A stretch of DNA of 64,000 nt from Chitinophaga lutea (GTDB lineage Bacteria > Bacteroidota > Bacteroidia > Chitinophagales > Chitinophagaceae): the NCBI RefSeq assembly GCF_003813775.1, contig NZ_RPDH01000002.1:1736001-1800000 (forward strand), read 5' to 3'. How positions within the stretch are numbered: the first letter of the stretch is position 1; each line of letters opens with the position of its first letter. A program made the position numbers and the translations under genes. This document shows positions 41,213-49,735 of this stretch, piece after piece. The notes beneath the pieces are model-generated. The model was not told the origin of the DNA, did not search any database, and was given only the letters and a program-made list of their open reading frames with translations.

Positions 41213-42655
41213 TTGAAATCAGCAAACGAAAAAGCGGACGCACAGCAACTCAGAAGAGGTTTACAAAACCGGCATATCCAGCTCATTGCGCTGGGCGGGG
41301 CCATCGGTACGGGGCTGTTCCTCGGCATTGGTCCGGCGGCGGTGCTGGCCGGCCCTTCCGTCATTTTAGGCTACGCCATGGGCGGCATCATTGCGTTTTT
41401 CATCATGCGCCAGCTGGGCGAGATGGTGGTAGACGAGCCGGTATCCGGCAGTTTCAGCCATTTTGCCTATAAGTACTGGGGCAGCTTCGCCGGGTTTGCT
41501 TCCGGCTGGAATTACTGGGTGCTTTACATCCTGGTGAGCATGTCGGAACTGACGGCCATCGGCATATACGTGCAGTTCTGGTGGCCCGAAATCCCGCTAT
41601 GGGCGTCGAGCCTTTTCTTTTTCCTTGCCATCAATGCGCTGAACCTCAGTTCTGTAAAAGTATACGGAGAAGCGGAGTTCTGGTTTTCGATCATCAAGGT
41701 GATCGCCATCATCGCCATGATCATTTTCGGCGTGTACCTGCTGCTGAGCGGTACCGGCGGCCCGGGCGCCGGCATACAGAACCTTTGGAACGACGGCGGC
41801 TTTTTCCCGAAAGGCCTGATGACGGCCGACGGACAGGGCGGTTATCAGGGGCTCCTGGCGGCCATCGCCCTTATCATGTTTTCATTCGGGGGGCTCGAGC
41901 TCATCGGCATCACTGCAGCAGAAGCGGAGCAACCGGAAAAAACCATTCCCAAAGCCACCAACCAGGTGATCTACCGCATCCTGATCTTTTACGTGGGTGC
42001 ACTCGTGATACTTTTTGCACTGTCGCCGTGGAAGAGCATCACCACCGACAGCAGCCCGTTCGTGATGGTGTTCGAAAGCCTGAAAGGTTTCCAGTTCAGC
42101 CTCTTCGGCAAAACCATTTATTTCACCAGCCTCATCGCCAATGCCCTCAACCTCATCGTACTGACCGCCGCGCTGTCTGTTTACAACAGCTGTGTGTACA
42201 GCAACAGCAGGATGTTATACGGACTGGCGGAGCAGGGCAATGCCCCTTCGTTTTTATCGAAGCTGAACAAAAACCACGTGCCGGTTAATGCCACGCTGAT
42301 ATCGGGCCTGTTTGCCGCGGTGTGCATCATCGTCAATAAACTCATGCCGGAAAAAGCGCTGGAAGTACTGATGTCGCTGGTAGTATCGTGCCTGATACTC
42401 AACTGGCTCATGATCAGCGTGGTGCACCTGAAGTTCAAAAAACACAAACGCGAAGCGCAAATACGGACGAAATTCCCATCCTTTCTTTACCCGGTGTCGA
42501 ACTACATCTGCCTGATATTCCTGACCGGCATACTGGTGCTGATGTGGATTACCGGTATGACGACCCCCGTGGCGCTGATCCCGGGCTGGCTGGTGTTCTT
42601 GTACCTGTGTTACCTTGGCGTGAAGCGAAACAAATCTTATACCCCCGGGTATTAA
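41213..42655 (+). CDS. Amino-acid permease (APC superfamily)
   Basis: A 480-aa inner-membrane carrier with 12 helices: RHIQLIALGGAIGTGLFLG (helix 1, unwound GAIGTG), VSGSFSHFAYKYWGSFAGF and FGGLELIGITAAEAEQPEK (helix 6 region) as in AroP/ProY/GABA permeases. There is no ATG ahead of helix 1; the TTG at 41213 (LKSANEKADAQQLRR) is the best start because it yields the usual soluble N-terminal tail. Another TTG at 41156 is possible. It likely imports an amino acid with protons. It is transcribed away from the fucosidase and ends at a strong terminator. Confidence 0.88.
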   Translation: MKSANEKADAQQLRRGLQNRHIQLIALGGAIGTGLFLGIGPAAVLAGPSVILGYAMGGIIAFFIMRQLGEMVVDEPVSGSFSHFAYKYWGSFAGFASGWNYWVLYILVSMSELTAIGIYVQFWWPEIPLWASSLFFFLAINALNLSSVKVYGEAEFWFSIIKVIAIIAMIIFGVYLLLSGTGGPGAGIQNLWNDGGFFPKGLMTADGQGGYQGLLAAIALIMFSFGGLELIGITAAEAEQPEKTIPKATNQVIYRILIFYVGALVILFALSPWKSITTDSSPFVMVFESLKGFQFSLFGKTIYFTSLIANALNLIVLTAALSVYNSCVYSNSRMLYGLAEQGNAPSFLSKLNKNHVPVNATLISGLFAAVCIIVNKLMPEKALEVLMSLVVSCLILNWLMISVVHLKFKKHKREAQIRTKFPSFLYPVSNYICLIFLTGILVLMWITGMTTPVALIPGWLVFLYLCYLGVKRNKSYTPGY

Positions 42656-42691
42656 AAAAGAGGGCTGCTCCATGAGCGGCCCTCTTTTTTT
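42654..42691. terminator. Rho-independent terminator
   Basis: AGAGGGC / GCCCTCT stem (42659-42665, 42679-42685) with an inner GCTC/GAGC extension, flanked by A6 and T-rich runs. It ends the permease gene. Confidence 0.9.
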
Positions 42692-42760
42692 AGGCAGTAG
42701 GTGGAGATATTTACCCGATTATCGGTATATTACTATACTTATTTATCTCCCTGACCCGCT

Positions 42761-43513
42761 ATGCTTAACTATTATGAAATACTCGGAGTAGCCGATTTTT
42801 CAGCACCGGAAGTCGTCAGGAAAGCACACCGGATGCTTTCCAAACAGCACCACCCCGATCTCAATAACAGCGATAAATTTCATGAGGAAAGGTTCAAGGA
42901 AATCCAGCATGCTTATGAGCAGCTGCGCAATCCCGACCAGAAGGCCGCATTCGACACACGGCTGCGCTATTACTATTCCATCCGCGATCATCATCAATAT
43001 ACCGCGCAGGAAAGCTACCATCAATACGCTCCTCCTCCGCAGCCCGACAGCTCTTATACGCCCACGGGAAAAGGGCAATCACCGGTGATGGCAATCGTGT
43101 TTTTTTTGATCTTTTTTTCCCTGTTGAAAATATTCCTGGCGCAGCCCTGGGACGATAATGCACCGCCGCCAAGGCAAGCCCCATTCAAATTCCAGACAAG
43201 CGAGCCTCTTTTTTCACCTGAAAACAAAACACCGGAAGCCAGTCAGGAGCAATCTGTTTTCCAAAGGGAAGCTTCCCCTTTCCAGCCAACTACCACTGCT
43301 TTTCCCGCTCTAAAAGACACAACGGTGGTACAAAAAACCTTCAGAACCGGTTCATCGAGAGATGCGGTAAGGGCCGCTCAGGGCACACCGGAATGGGTGA
43401 CGATACACAATGGTTCGGAAATGTGGACCTATGGCAATAGCGTGGTCATCTTTAAAAACAACGCGGTGGACAGTTATCACAACATCGGCAGGAACCTCCA
43501 TGTTGAAAACTGA
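42761..43513 (+). CDS. Membrane-anchored J-domain protein
   Basis: A 250-aa type III J-protein. The J-domain (residues 1-66) has the HPD motif at 31-33 (SKQHHPDLNN) and so should stimulate a DnaK ATPase. A Tyr/His/Pro-rich linker follows, then one transmembrane helix (~108-126, VMAIVFFLIFFSLLKIFLA), another linker, and a C-terminal ~60-residue module (FRTGSSRDAVRAAQGTPEW, VIFKNNAVDSYHN) resembling the SmpA/OmlA-type fold, probably periplasmic. This would put the chaperone-recruiting end in the cytoplasm and a sensor-like end outside. It is a lone gene between a terminator and a convergent gene. Function beyond J-activity unknown. Confidence 0.85.
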   Translation: MLNYYEILGVADFSAPEVVRKAHRMLSKQHHPDLNNSDKFHEERFKEIQHAYEQLRNPDQKAAFDTRLRYYYSIRDHHQYTAQESYHQYAPPPQPDSSYTPTGKGQSPVMAIVFFLIFFSLLKIFLAQPWDDNAPPPRQAPFKFQTSEPLFSPENKTPEASQEQSVFQREASPFQPTTTAFPALKDTTVVQKTFRTGSSRDAVRAAQGTPEWVTIHNGSEMWTYGNSVVIFKNNAVDSYHNIGRNLHVEN

Positions 43514-43521
43514 GTGGTATC

Positions 43522-44358
43522 TTACTCCTTCAGGAATGTTTCAATCATGTCTACCACGAACGCCGGCATGCCCGGTTGTTTGGGAGGAGCGCAGATTTCG
43601 GCGATATATTCCCCGTGAACACCGGGCAGTATCGCCAGTTTCGCATGCTGCAGCGTACGCGATAATTCGAGTGCGTGTGCAGGCTGCACAGCGTCCGCAT
43701 CGCCACCGATCACGAGCGCAGGCGCCGCAATGCCTTTGATCGATGCATCGGGGATATCCTTGAACGCAATCATTCTTTCCGAGTCGCGCTTAAACATGGC
43801 CTGTAAGCCTTTCGGATCGGGATTGATGGCTTTATACGCCTCTTGCAGCGGGGTGGGCATCTGGTCGAGCGTGGCCTTTTCCATCATATCGAAAAAGCCT
43901 GGCGGCATGCCGCTCCGTTTGTAGAGCGTAGATGCGAGTACCAGTTTATTGACGAGTTGGGGATGCCTGATAGCGATCTGCAGGCAGGTGGTGCCGCCGT
44001 TGCTGAAGCCCATAAAATCCGCCCTGGCGATATTGAGCTGGCCCAATAAAGCGGCTACGTCATCCGCATCCTGTTCAAAACTGTAAGGCCGGTCGATGTC
44101 TGCCGTATGGCCGTGCGATTGTGTTTCCACCGCAATCACACGATGATTCCTGGAGAGCTCCGGCAGGATGCGGCCAAACGTGGTGTAGATAGTAGAACCT
44201 CCGCCGTGTATCAACACGAGCGGACTGCCGCTGCCGTGAATCTCATAGTACATCTTCAAGCCGTTCACCGTGGCAAAGTGGCCTGTTGGTTGCTGCTGTG
44301 CTTTCATCTGGAAAAATGTCAATACTAAAAATGTAAAAATGGCGAGTGTCCGTTTCAT
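43522..44358 (-). CDS. Exported alpha/beta hydrolase
   Basis: A 278-aa protein. The start at 44358 (MKRTLAIFTFLVLTFFQMKA) yields a signal peptide; the longer open frame to 44451 overlaps the Rid gene. Fold motifs: YYEIHGSGSPLVLIHGGGST (oxyanion region), nucleophile elbow MGFSNGGTTC (Ser), IGGDADAVQP (Asp) and PGVHGEYIAE (His). It is probably an esterase or peptidase of the periplasm. It lies 89 bases after the Rid gene on the same strand and converges on the J-protein gene with 8 bases between stops. Confidence 0.88.
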   Translation of the reverse strand: MKRTLAIFTFLVLTFFQMKAQQQPTGHFATVNGLKMYYEIHGSGSPLVLIHGGGSTIYTTFGRILPELSRNHRVIAVETQSHGHTADIDRPYSFEQDADDVAALLGQLNIARADFMGFSNGGTTCLQIAIRHPQLVNKLVLASTLYKRSGMPPGFFDMMEKATLDQMPTPLQEAYKAINPDPKGLQAMFKRDSERMIAFKDIPDASIKGIAAPALVIGGDADAVQPAHALELSRTLQHAKLAILPGVHGEYIAEICAPPKQPGMPAFVVDMIETFLKE

Positions 44359-44447
44359 GGGTTCATCTGTTTTTCGAAAACACAAACTTAAGCCCGATTC
44401 AGGAACAGCAGCATACCTGAACTCGCCAATCTGCGGGGTGATTTGCG

Positions 44448-44951
44448 TCATTTTTTATCTTCGGGCACCACGGCTACGGCTTCAATTCCCACAAGGTAGT
44501 CGGGGTTCGCCAAACCGGCTACAAACTGCATGGTGACCACCGGCGGGTTAGGCCGGTTGCCCCACACTTTCTGGAAGCCTTCAAAACCGGCGCGGAGATC
44601 CTGTCCGTGCACCACATACACCGTCCATTTGACCAGGTTCTCCCAATCGCCGCCGGCTGCGTGCAAAGCTGTTTCCACGTTCTTCAGCGCCTGCTCCGTC
44701 TGCGCTTTCAGGTCGCCCTTCCCCACAATTTCACCGGCAGCATTGTTGGCGTTCATCTCGCCGATGTAAATCGTTTTGGCATTTCCCTGTATGGTAATCA
44801 CATTGGTAAATGCAGGGTTCTTTATCAATCCGTCTGGATTAATGTGTTTGATTGTCAGCGTGTCCATGATGTGAACGGTTTGAGGATGCGTGTTTTTGTT
44901 TGCCTGGCCACAGAAAGCAAAAAGCGGAATGAGTATGATCAGTTTTTGCAT
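44448..44951 (-). CDS. Exported Rid-family (RidA-like) protein
   Basis: A 167-aa member of the RidA/YjgF/UK114 family, normally cytosolic imine deaminases of ~130 aa. This one starts at 44951 with an apparent export leader (MQKLIILIPLFAFCGQ, possibly a lipobox around the Cys). The Rid core runs from ~45 (FTNVITIQGNAKTIYIGEM, EQALKNVETALHAAGGDWEN, VVHGQDL). At the place of the catalytic Arg (near QFVAGLANPDYLVGIEA) there is Gly and a one-residue insertion, so deaminase activity is doubtful. It neighbours an exported alpha/beta hydrolase. Family secure; role unknown. Confidence 0.82.
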   Translation of the reverse strand: MQKLIILIPLFAFCGQANKNTHPQTVHIMDTLTIKHINPDGLIKNPAFTNVITIQGNAKTIYIGEMNANNAAGEIVGKGDLKAQTEQALKNVETALHAAGGDWENLVKWTVYVVHGQDLRAGFEGFQKVWGNRPNPPVVTMQFVAGLANPDYLVGIEAVAVVPEDKK

Positions 44952-45003
44952 GACCGTATGCTTTTGCGGGAAAGGGCACAATCATCATGCCAGCGGATTT
45001 TTA

Positions 45004-46071
45004 CTATTTCACTGCTACCACATAACAGCCGTCGAGCGAATGCACATAATCGGTATCATACCCTACCGTCAACAGCTGAAAGTTGCAACCGGGCAGCGGG
45101 AAATAATCCAGTTTCCCCCATTTGTACGATTCATAAAAAGCCGGCCAGCTGCCGTTTTTGGGATAATACTGGCAGGGGTGTTTAAATACCAGGGAATCGT
45201 TCGGGAAAGTGAGGCTGAAATACCCCGTGCCGTCCCAGTTCGCAGGAGTATTGGTGGGCGCAGGCGCCATAATGCCCGCCCTGCGGGCGGGATTGTAATC
45301 TTCCCTGAGGAAGTAGCGGATACGGAGCGGCGATTTTTCACCGGTCCAGTTATAGCGGCGTCCGTCCTCATATGAATGGGCCGTTATCGGGATCAGTGTT
45401 CTGAAGCGTGTACCGAATTTCGTATCGATATCAATGTTGTTAGGAGAAGGCGCATACACCTTCTGTACTTTTCCTTTGATGGAAAAGAAAAACACCTGCC
45501 GGCTGCCGCTGCTGTCGTATTCATGATCGCTGAGGCTGGCATCCGCGGCGTCATACAGGGCATTGACCAGTGTTTTTAACTGATACGCCTCCATCTTGAG
45601 CGCGGCATTGGTTTCTTTGTAAGGAAGCTGCGCTGCGCCGCCACCGGTGAGATAATTGGTGTAATGATTTTTATACAGGAGATGACCGTTAAATTCACGG
45701 CCCCAGTCCTCTTCACCGGCGCCATCCGCCAATGTATCGATCACATTGCCGTTCACATCGAGGCGATAGTACGTGGTATTCAGCAAGGTTTTCCGGATCT
45801 CGCCTTCCTGTTCGGTATCCATCTTCCCGATTACCACCGTCTGCGTAGTGTCGTCCACCGCAACGAGGCTGATCCTGCCTGTGCATAGCGGTTTGATGCG
45901 ATGATGCTGCGATGCGACCTCCTCCCCGAGCGACGGATATTGTTTGTATTCCTCGGGAAGACGGGATAAAAAATAGGCGGCTGAGTGGAAGTACCGGTAC
46001 ACATACCAGCCTGCGATACCAACGGCGACAAGGGCAACAATGTACAGGATAAACATCGGTTTTCGTTTCAT
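45004..46071 (-). CDS. Uncharacterised protein with N-terminal membrane anchor
   Basis: A 355-aa protein starting MKRKPMFILYIVALVAVGIAGWYVYRYF-like (split here: MKRKPMFILYIVALV, then AGWYVYRYF), a single N-terminal transmembrane helix with the rest probably periplasmic. The soluble part is mixed alpha/beta with many Tyr and Asp; recognisable stretches are ISLVAVDDTTQTVVIGKMD, YYRLDVNGNVIDTL and NWDGTGYFSLTFPNDSLVF. The middle looks like repeating beta strands that could bind a ligand. I recognise no family. It lies 50 bases upstream of the Rid gene's terminal region but is read on its own. Confidence 0.6.
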   Translation of the reverse strand: MKRKPMFILYIVALVAVGIAGWYVYRYFHSAAYFLSRLPEEYKQYPSLGEEVASQHHRIKPLCTGRISLVAVDDTTQTVVIGKMDTEQEGEIRKTLLNTTYYRLDVNGNVIDTLADGAGEEDWGREFNGHLLYKNHYTNYLTGGGAAQLPYKETNAALKMEAYQLKTLVNALYDAADASLSDHEYDSSGSRQVFFFSIKGKVQKVYAPSPNNIDIDTKFGTRFRTLIPITAHSYEDGRRYNWTGEKSPLRIRYFLREDYNPARRAGIMAPAPTNTPANWDGTGYFSLTFPNDSLVFKHPCQYYPKNGSWPAFYESYKWGKLDYFPLPGCNFQLLTVGYDTDYVHSLDGCYVVAVK

Positions 46072-46215
46072 TAAACACAATGGGTTAATAATGGGGCTTA
46101 AGGTAACAAATTTTATTGGTTGTGAAATGCCTGCCGTTGTAGTTGCGGTGATGCAACGCCCAGGCCTTTATCAATTCTGCGACAGGTAAAGGCTCACAGG
46201 CCCAGGCTATATACT

Positions 46216-46248
46216 TAAAAAGGGAAGCTGCATTCGCCGCAGCTTCCC
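46216..46248 (-). terminator. Rho-independent terminator of the beta-helix gene
   Basis: A 10-bp perfect stem, GGGAAGCTGC (46222-46231) and GCAGCTTCCC (46239-46248), with a 7-base loop; on the minus strand it is followed by TTTTTAAG. It lies 21 bases after the stop of the 792-aa gene. Confidence 0.88.
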
Positions 46249-46268
46249 TCCGGAATAAATGAGTTGTT

Positions 46269-48647
46269 TTAAAGCGCCGTCCAACCAGTAGTACCGGTGC
46301 CGGATTCTTTTATGTAAAAAGTACTGCCGGTTCCTCCGTCTGTACGCCGGTAGGTAGAGCCAACAGCCGCTGTCACCGCGCCTTCGGGAGTACCGGGACC
46401 GGCAAGGTCGAGCACATTGCCGCCGAAATTGGTTTTCACGGAGAAAGTTTCCCCGGCGAAGGGCACGATCACAAAGTAGGCCACATCGAGGCCGGTAGTG
46501 GCAGGGGTTAACAGCAGCTCACCGTTGAGGCCGTCCGGCGCGGTGCGGTGATCGGCTTCCACGCTGATGATCTGCCAGTTCGTGCCCACGGAGTGGGTTT
46601 GAGACACGTTGTAAGTCGTGCTGCCCGCAACATCCGCGAAGGCTAGCGTCACATCTTTGGTACCGCTTATACTTCTGACTTTGGCGTACAGCATCCAACG
46701 CATTTTAGGAAAATAGCGCCCGATCGTCAGCGTGTTCGCCAGTGTGCCAAACGGATTGCGGAGGCGCAGTGCGCCGGTTGCGGAGAAACGCACATAAGCA
46801 TTCGCATCAAGCGCTGGGTCCGTCAGGTATTGCAATGCCGGACTGCCCACGTAAATCTGCGTGGCGGCCGGGAAAAACAGCACCTGGTCGCTCTGGTGCG
46901 GCGCACCGGCATTGCCTTTGAACACGTGATCGGGCCAGAAGCCACCGACCGCTTTCGACAAAGAGAAACGCGACAGGTAAGCAAAACTCTGCTGGGAATC
47001 GCCGCCCGTCTCATCCCGATGGAAGGTGATCTGGTTGTTCAGCCCCTGGTTATCGAGGTTGCTTTCTTTCCCCATCAGCCTGCCTTTGATGATGTTGCCG
47101 TCGCCCGGTACTTTCAGCTTGCTGTTTAGGTTGATACCAACGGCATTGAATACACTGTAATTGGTGTCGAAGGTGATGTAATTGTTCAGGGCGTTGTCCT
47201 GGATACTGCCGGCAGTAATGTGCCGCGGGCCGCTGTGCACGGTAATACCAAAACCCTCTATCCGTACGTATTCCCGGTTTTTCATGTAAGCAATGTCGAA
47301 GGGGCCTTCGGTGTACATTTCATCGAAAGAAACATTGGCGTTGGCATACCGGATCTTTGAATCGTAATTCAATACGCGGATAGCCGCGCGGCTCGACTGG
47401 CAGCCGAACGTACCGAACCCGCACTGGTAGATGTTGGTCACGCTCAGCCCGCAGCGCATGGTTTGCGCGGTGATCAGTTGCTGAATAGACCATTCATCGG
47501 CGGCAAATTCGATGCTTTTAGGATGGCCGCCGGCGGGTATCATAAACGTCTGCGGCGGCAATGCCCTCGGCGGTGCAGGGGGTTCGGAAGGATCGGGGGT
47601 GGGCTCCACCTCGGGATTGTCGGCCACGTTGAAGGCAATGGCAGCACCTCCCGCTGAAGCAGCCAGCTGGAAGGTGCCTGCACCGGCGTTGACGCCGGTC
47701 ACGTAATAACGCTTGCGGGGCCGTATGGCCAATACACTCGCATCCGTGTCCGATACCAGCTGGCGCTCATTGACGTCGTAAAGCAGGGCCACCTGGTCGC
47801 CGTTGGCGGGCAGCGGCGTTCCAGTGAACGTGTTGGCCGCCGCGTCGATAGCCGTGATCTGCGTGGGCGAAAGGTCTTTGTGCGTTTCGGAAACCCCCAT
47901 CACAAAACCGTAGTCGCACGACCGGATTTCAAGGCGGCCGTTGACGTTTACTTTGTAAGGCGCACCGGTGAAGAACACCCCGCAACCGCCGTAACCTGCG
48001 ATGGTGCCGCCGCCGGATTTGGTGATGAACACATCTTCAAACAGGTAGCCCACGCCTTCGCCGGGCAGGTGGATGGCGCAGTTGCCGATCCGTTCACCGC
48101 CGAAGCCGACTCTTTTGTAGGTAGCACGACTGTCTGCGGAAGTTTCCAGCGTGATGGTGAAGTTTTTAATGGTGAGCTCTTCCACCTTGATGTAACCGGC
48201 TTCGCCGGCGCCTTTCCAGTAGAAGATGTCCTGCAGCTGCTTGCCGCGGATCCATACCTTGTTGCTGAGCCCTTCCAGCGAACGCACGCCGGTGATGTCG
48301 ACCTTGCCGAGCTCATAAGTGCCGTCCGGGAAGAGCAGGCGTTTGCGCACGCCGGTGGTCCGGCAATAATCGAGCGCTTTCTGTACTGCCTGCGTGTCGT
48401 CAGTATTCACACCTTTGGCCCCGAACCATTTTACATTGACGGGGAATGTCTCTATCCGTATCCACCTGCCCGTGGGCTGGCCGGTGGTGAAAACGGTGCC
48501 GCCGTCTTCCCCGGCAGCTGACGTGGCGTTCCAGTAAAAATCTCCGCCGCCGCCGTCTGCCGGGGCATGATATCCCAGTACGGTTACCAGTTCATTGGGC
48601 GTTGTGCCCGTGTAGGCTTTCAAATCTGCAATGGTGTTTTTCGTCAT
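46269..48647 (-). CDS. Large right-handed beta-helix protein, tailspike/pectate-lyase-3-like
   Basis: A 792-aa protein; the ATG at 48647 (MTKNTIADLKAYTG) is preferred to that at 48659. It has no signal peptide. The N-terminal ~110 residues have the phage-tailspike pattern (LVTVLGYHAPADGGGGDFYW, WFGAKGVNTDDTQAVQKAL). A beta-helix follows with short repeating strands (~115-560), interrupted by a Pro-rich insert (~355-375, PDPSEPPAPPRALPP). A C-terminal beta-sandwich region follows (~590-792). This pattern occurs in pectate-lyase-3-type enzymes and phage depolymerases. No phage genes are near. A perfect TACTTTTG -7 element lies at 48682-48689. Confidence 0.7.
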   Translation of the reverse strand: MTKNTIADLKAYTGTTPNELVTVLGYHAPADGGGGDFYWNATSAAGEDGGTVFTTGQPTGRWIRIETFPVNVKWFGAKGVNTDDTQAVQKALDYCRTTGVRKRLLFPDGTYELGKVDITGVRSLEGLSNKVWIRGKQLQDIFYWKGAGEAGYIKVEELTIKNFTITLETSADSRATYKRVGFGGERIGNCAIHLPGEGVGYLFEDVFITKSGGGTIAGYGGCGVFFTGAPYKVNVNGRLEIRSCDYGFVMGVSETHKDLSPTQITAIDAAANTFTGTPLPANGDQVALLYDVNERQLVSDTDASVLAIRPRKRYYVTGVNAGAGTFQLAASAGGAAIAFNVADNPEVEPTPDPSEPPAPPRALPPQTFMIPAGGHPKSIEFAADEWSIQQLITAQTMRCGLSVTNIYQCGFGTFGCQSSRAAIRVLNYDSKIRYANANVSFDEMYTEGPFDIAYMKNREYVRIEGFGITVHSGPRHITAGSIQDNALNNYITFDTNYSVFNAVGINLNSKLKVPGDGNIIKGRLMGKESNLDNQGLNNQITFHRDETGGDSQQSFAYLSRFSLSKAVGGFWPDHVFKGNAGAPHQSDQVLFFPAATQIYVGSPALQYLTDPALDANAYVRFSATGALRLRNPFGTLANTLTIGRYFPKMRWMLYAKVRSISGTKDVTLAFADVAGSTTYNVSQTHSVGTNWQIISVEADHRTAPDGLNGELLLTPATTGLDVAYFVIVPFAGETFSVKTNFGGNVLDLAGPGTPEGAVTAAVGSTYRRTDGGTGSTFYIKESGTGTTGWTAL

Positions 48648-48681
48648 GTTAACAAACATTTTGAGGTTATTGTATGCAGAT

Positions 48682-48689
48682 CAAAAGTA
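48682..48689 (-). promoter_or_regulatory. Bacteroidota -7 element (TACTTTTG)
   Basis: Exact TAnnTTTG match 34 bases before the beta-helix ATG at 48647. The -33 element is weak (GTTC). Confidence 0.5.
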
Positions 48690-48729
48690 ACCGCGGGCTA
48701 CGCAGTGAACGTACGCAGCAAGAATGTAT

Positions 48730-49587
48730 TTATTTTTTCACGGCATCCTTTGCAATCACCGTCCAGTCGCTGCTGCCGAACCCTTTGGCAATCCAGCGAT
48801 CCATTTCTTCCGCAATCGCCGGTATCACGGCCAGCGTACCGTTTTTCTCCTGCACGGAATTGATGAACAGCTGCGTGTCTTTGCGGGCCATATTCAGTTC
48901 CCACGATGGTTTGCTGTAGTCGCCGGCGCTCATGCGCTGCAGACGGGCTGGCATCATCTGCGCGGGGTTCCAGAGACTGAACAGATCGCCCACATCCTGC
49001 ACGGACACGTTTAAGGCTTTGCCCAGTGCAAGCGTATCGGACAGGCCGGCGGTAAATGCCACGAGGAAGCAGTTCCCCACCAGTTTCATAGCCGCCGCCT
49101 TGCCTTCCTCCGCACCAAAGTTGATCACCTTACCGGTCATCTGGTCGAGCAGCGGTTGCACTTTTTCGATCACTTCCTGGTTGCCGGATACGAGCATAAA
49201 ACCGCTGCCTTCCCTGGCGTTGGCCGGGCCCATGAACACCGGGGCGTGCAGGTAGGTGAAGCCGCGCGATTTCCATTCCGCGGTGCGCTGGATGGCGCCG
49301 GTGGCTGAAGTGGTGGTATGATCGATGATCATGGCGCCCGCTTTAAAACCGGGTGCGGCGGCGGCCAGCACATCATTCACGCTGTCGTCGTCTTTCAGCG
49401 TTACGTGGATATAATCGGCGCTTTTTACGGCCGCAGCCACGTCTGCCGACACAGCCGCGCCCAGCGCTTCCAGCGCGGCGGCTTTTTCAGGGCTTCTGTT
49501 CCATACCTGCACCTTTTCTCCCCTGTCCAGCATCGCTTTTACGAAATTTGTCCCCAGCAGGCCCATGCCCAGGAATGCTCTTGCCAT
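48730..49587 (-). CDS. Beta-hydroxyacid dehydrogenase (3-hydroxyisobutyrate / glyoxylate reductase type)
   Basis: A 285-aa NAD(P)-dependent oxidoreductase. The N-terminal Rossmann motif is FLGMGLLGTNFVKAML with VQVWNRSPEKAAAL. The substrate-binding DHTTTSATGAIQRT follows, and the catalytic Lys-x-x-x-Asn motif KLVGNCFLVAF is present, unlike the imine-reductase-like gene at 11.6 kb. It likely reduces a semialdehyde or beta-keto acid such as succinic semialdehyde or glyoxylate. The C-terminal helical domain completes the dimer. It is divergent from the DMT transporter gene by ~150 bases. Confidence 0.9.
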   Translation of the reverse strand: MARAFLGMGLLGTNFVKAMLDRGEKVQVWNRSPEKAAALEALGAAVSADVAAAVKSADYIHVTLKDDDSVNDVLAAAAPGFKAGAMIIDHTTTSATGAIQRTAEWKSRGFTYLHAPVFMGPANAREGSGFMLVSGNQEVIEKVQPLLDQMTGKVINFGAEEGKAAAMKLVGNCFLVAFTAGLSDTLALGKALNVSVQDVGDLFSLWNPAQMMPARLQRMSAGDYSKPSWELNMARKDTQLFINSVQEKNGTLAVIPAIAEEMDRWIAKGFGSSDWTVIAKDAVKK

Positions 49588-49735
49588 ATCTTTTTTTGTT
49601 TAAAGTTAAGCGAATCAGGGAAATCAGCCGTGTTACCGCCTCTCCCTCCGCTGTACGAATTTGAATACATTGCTTACATTCGTTGTGTACAGCAACCGTG
49701 CGAGTGGCCATATCTTACCCTGTTTAACGAACTAT

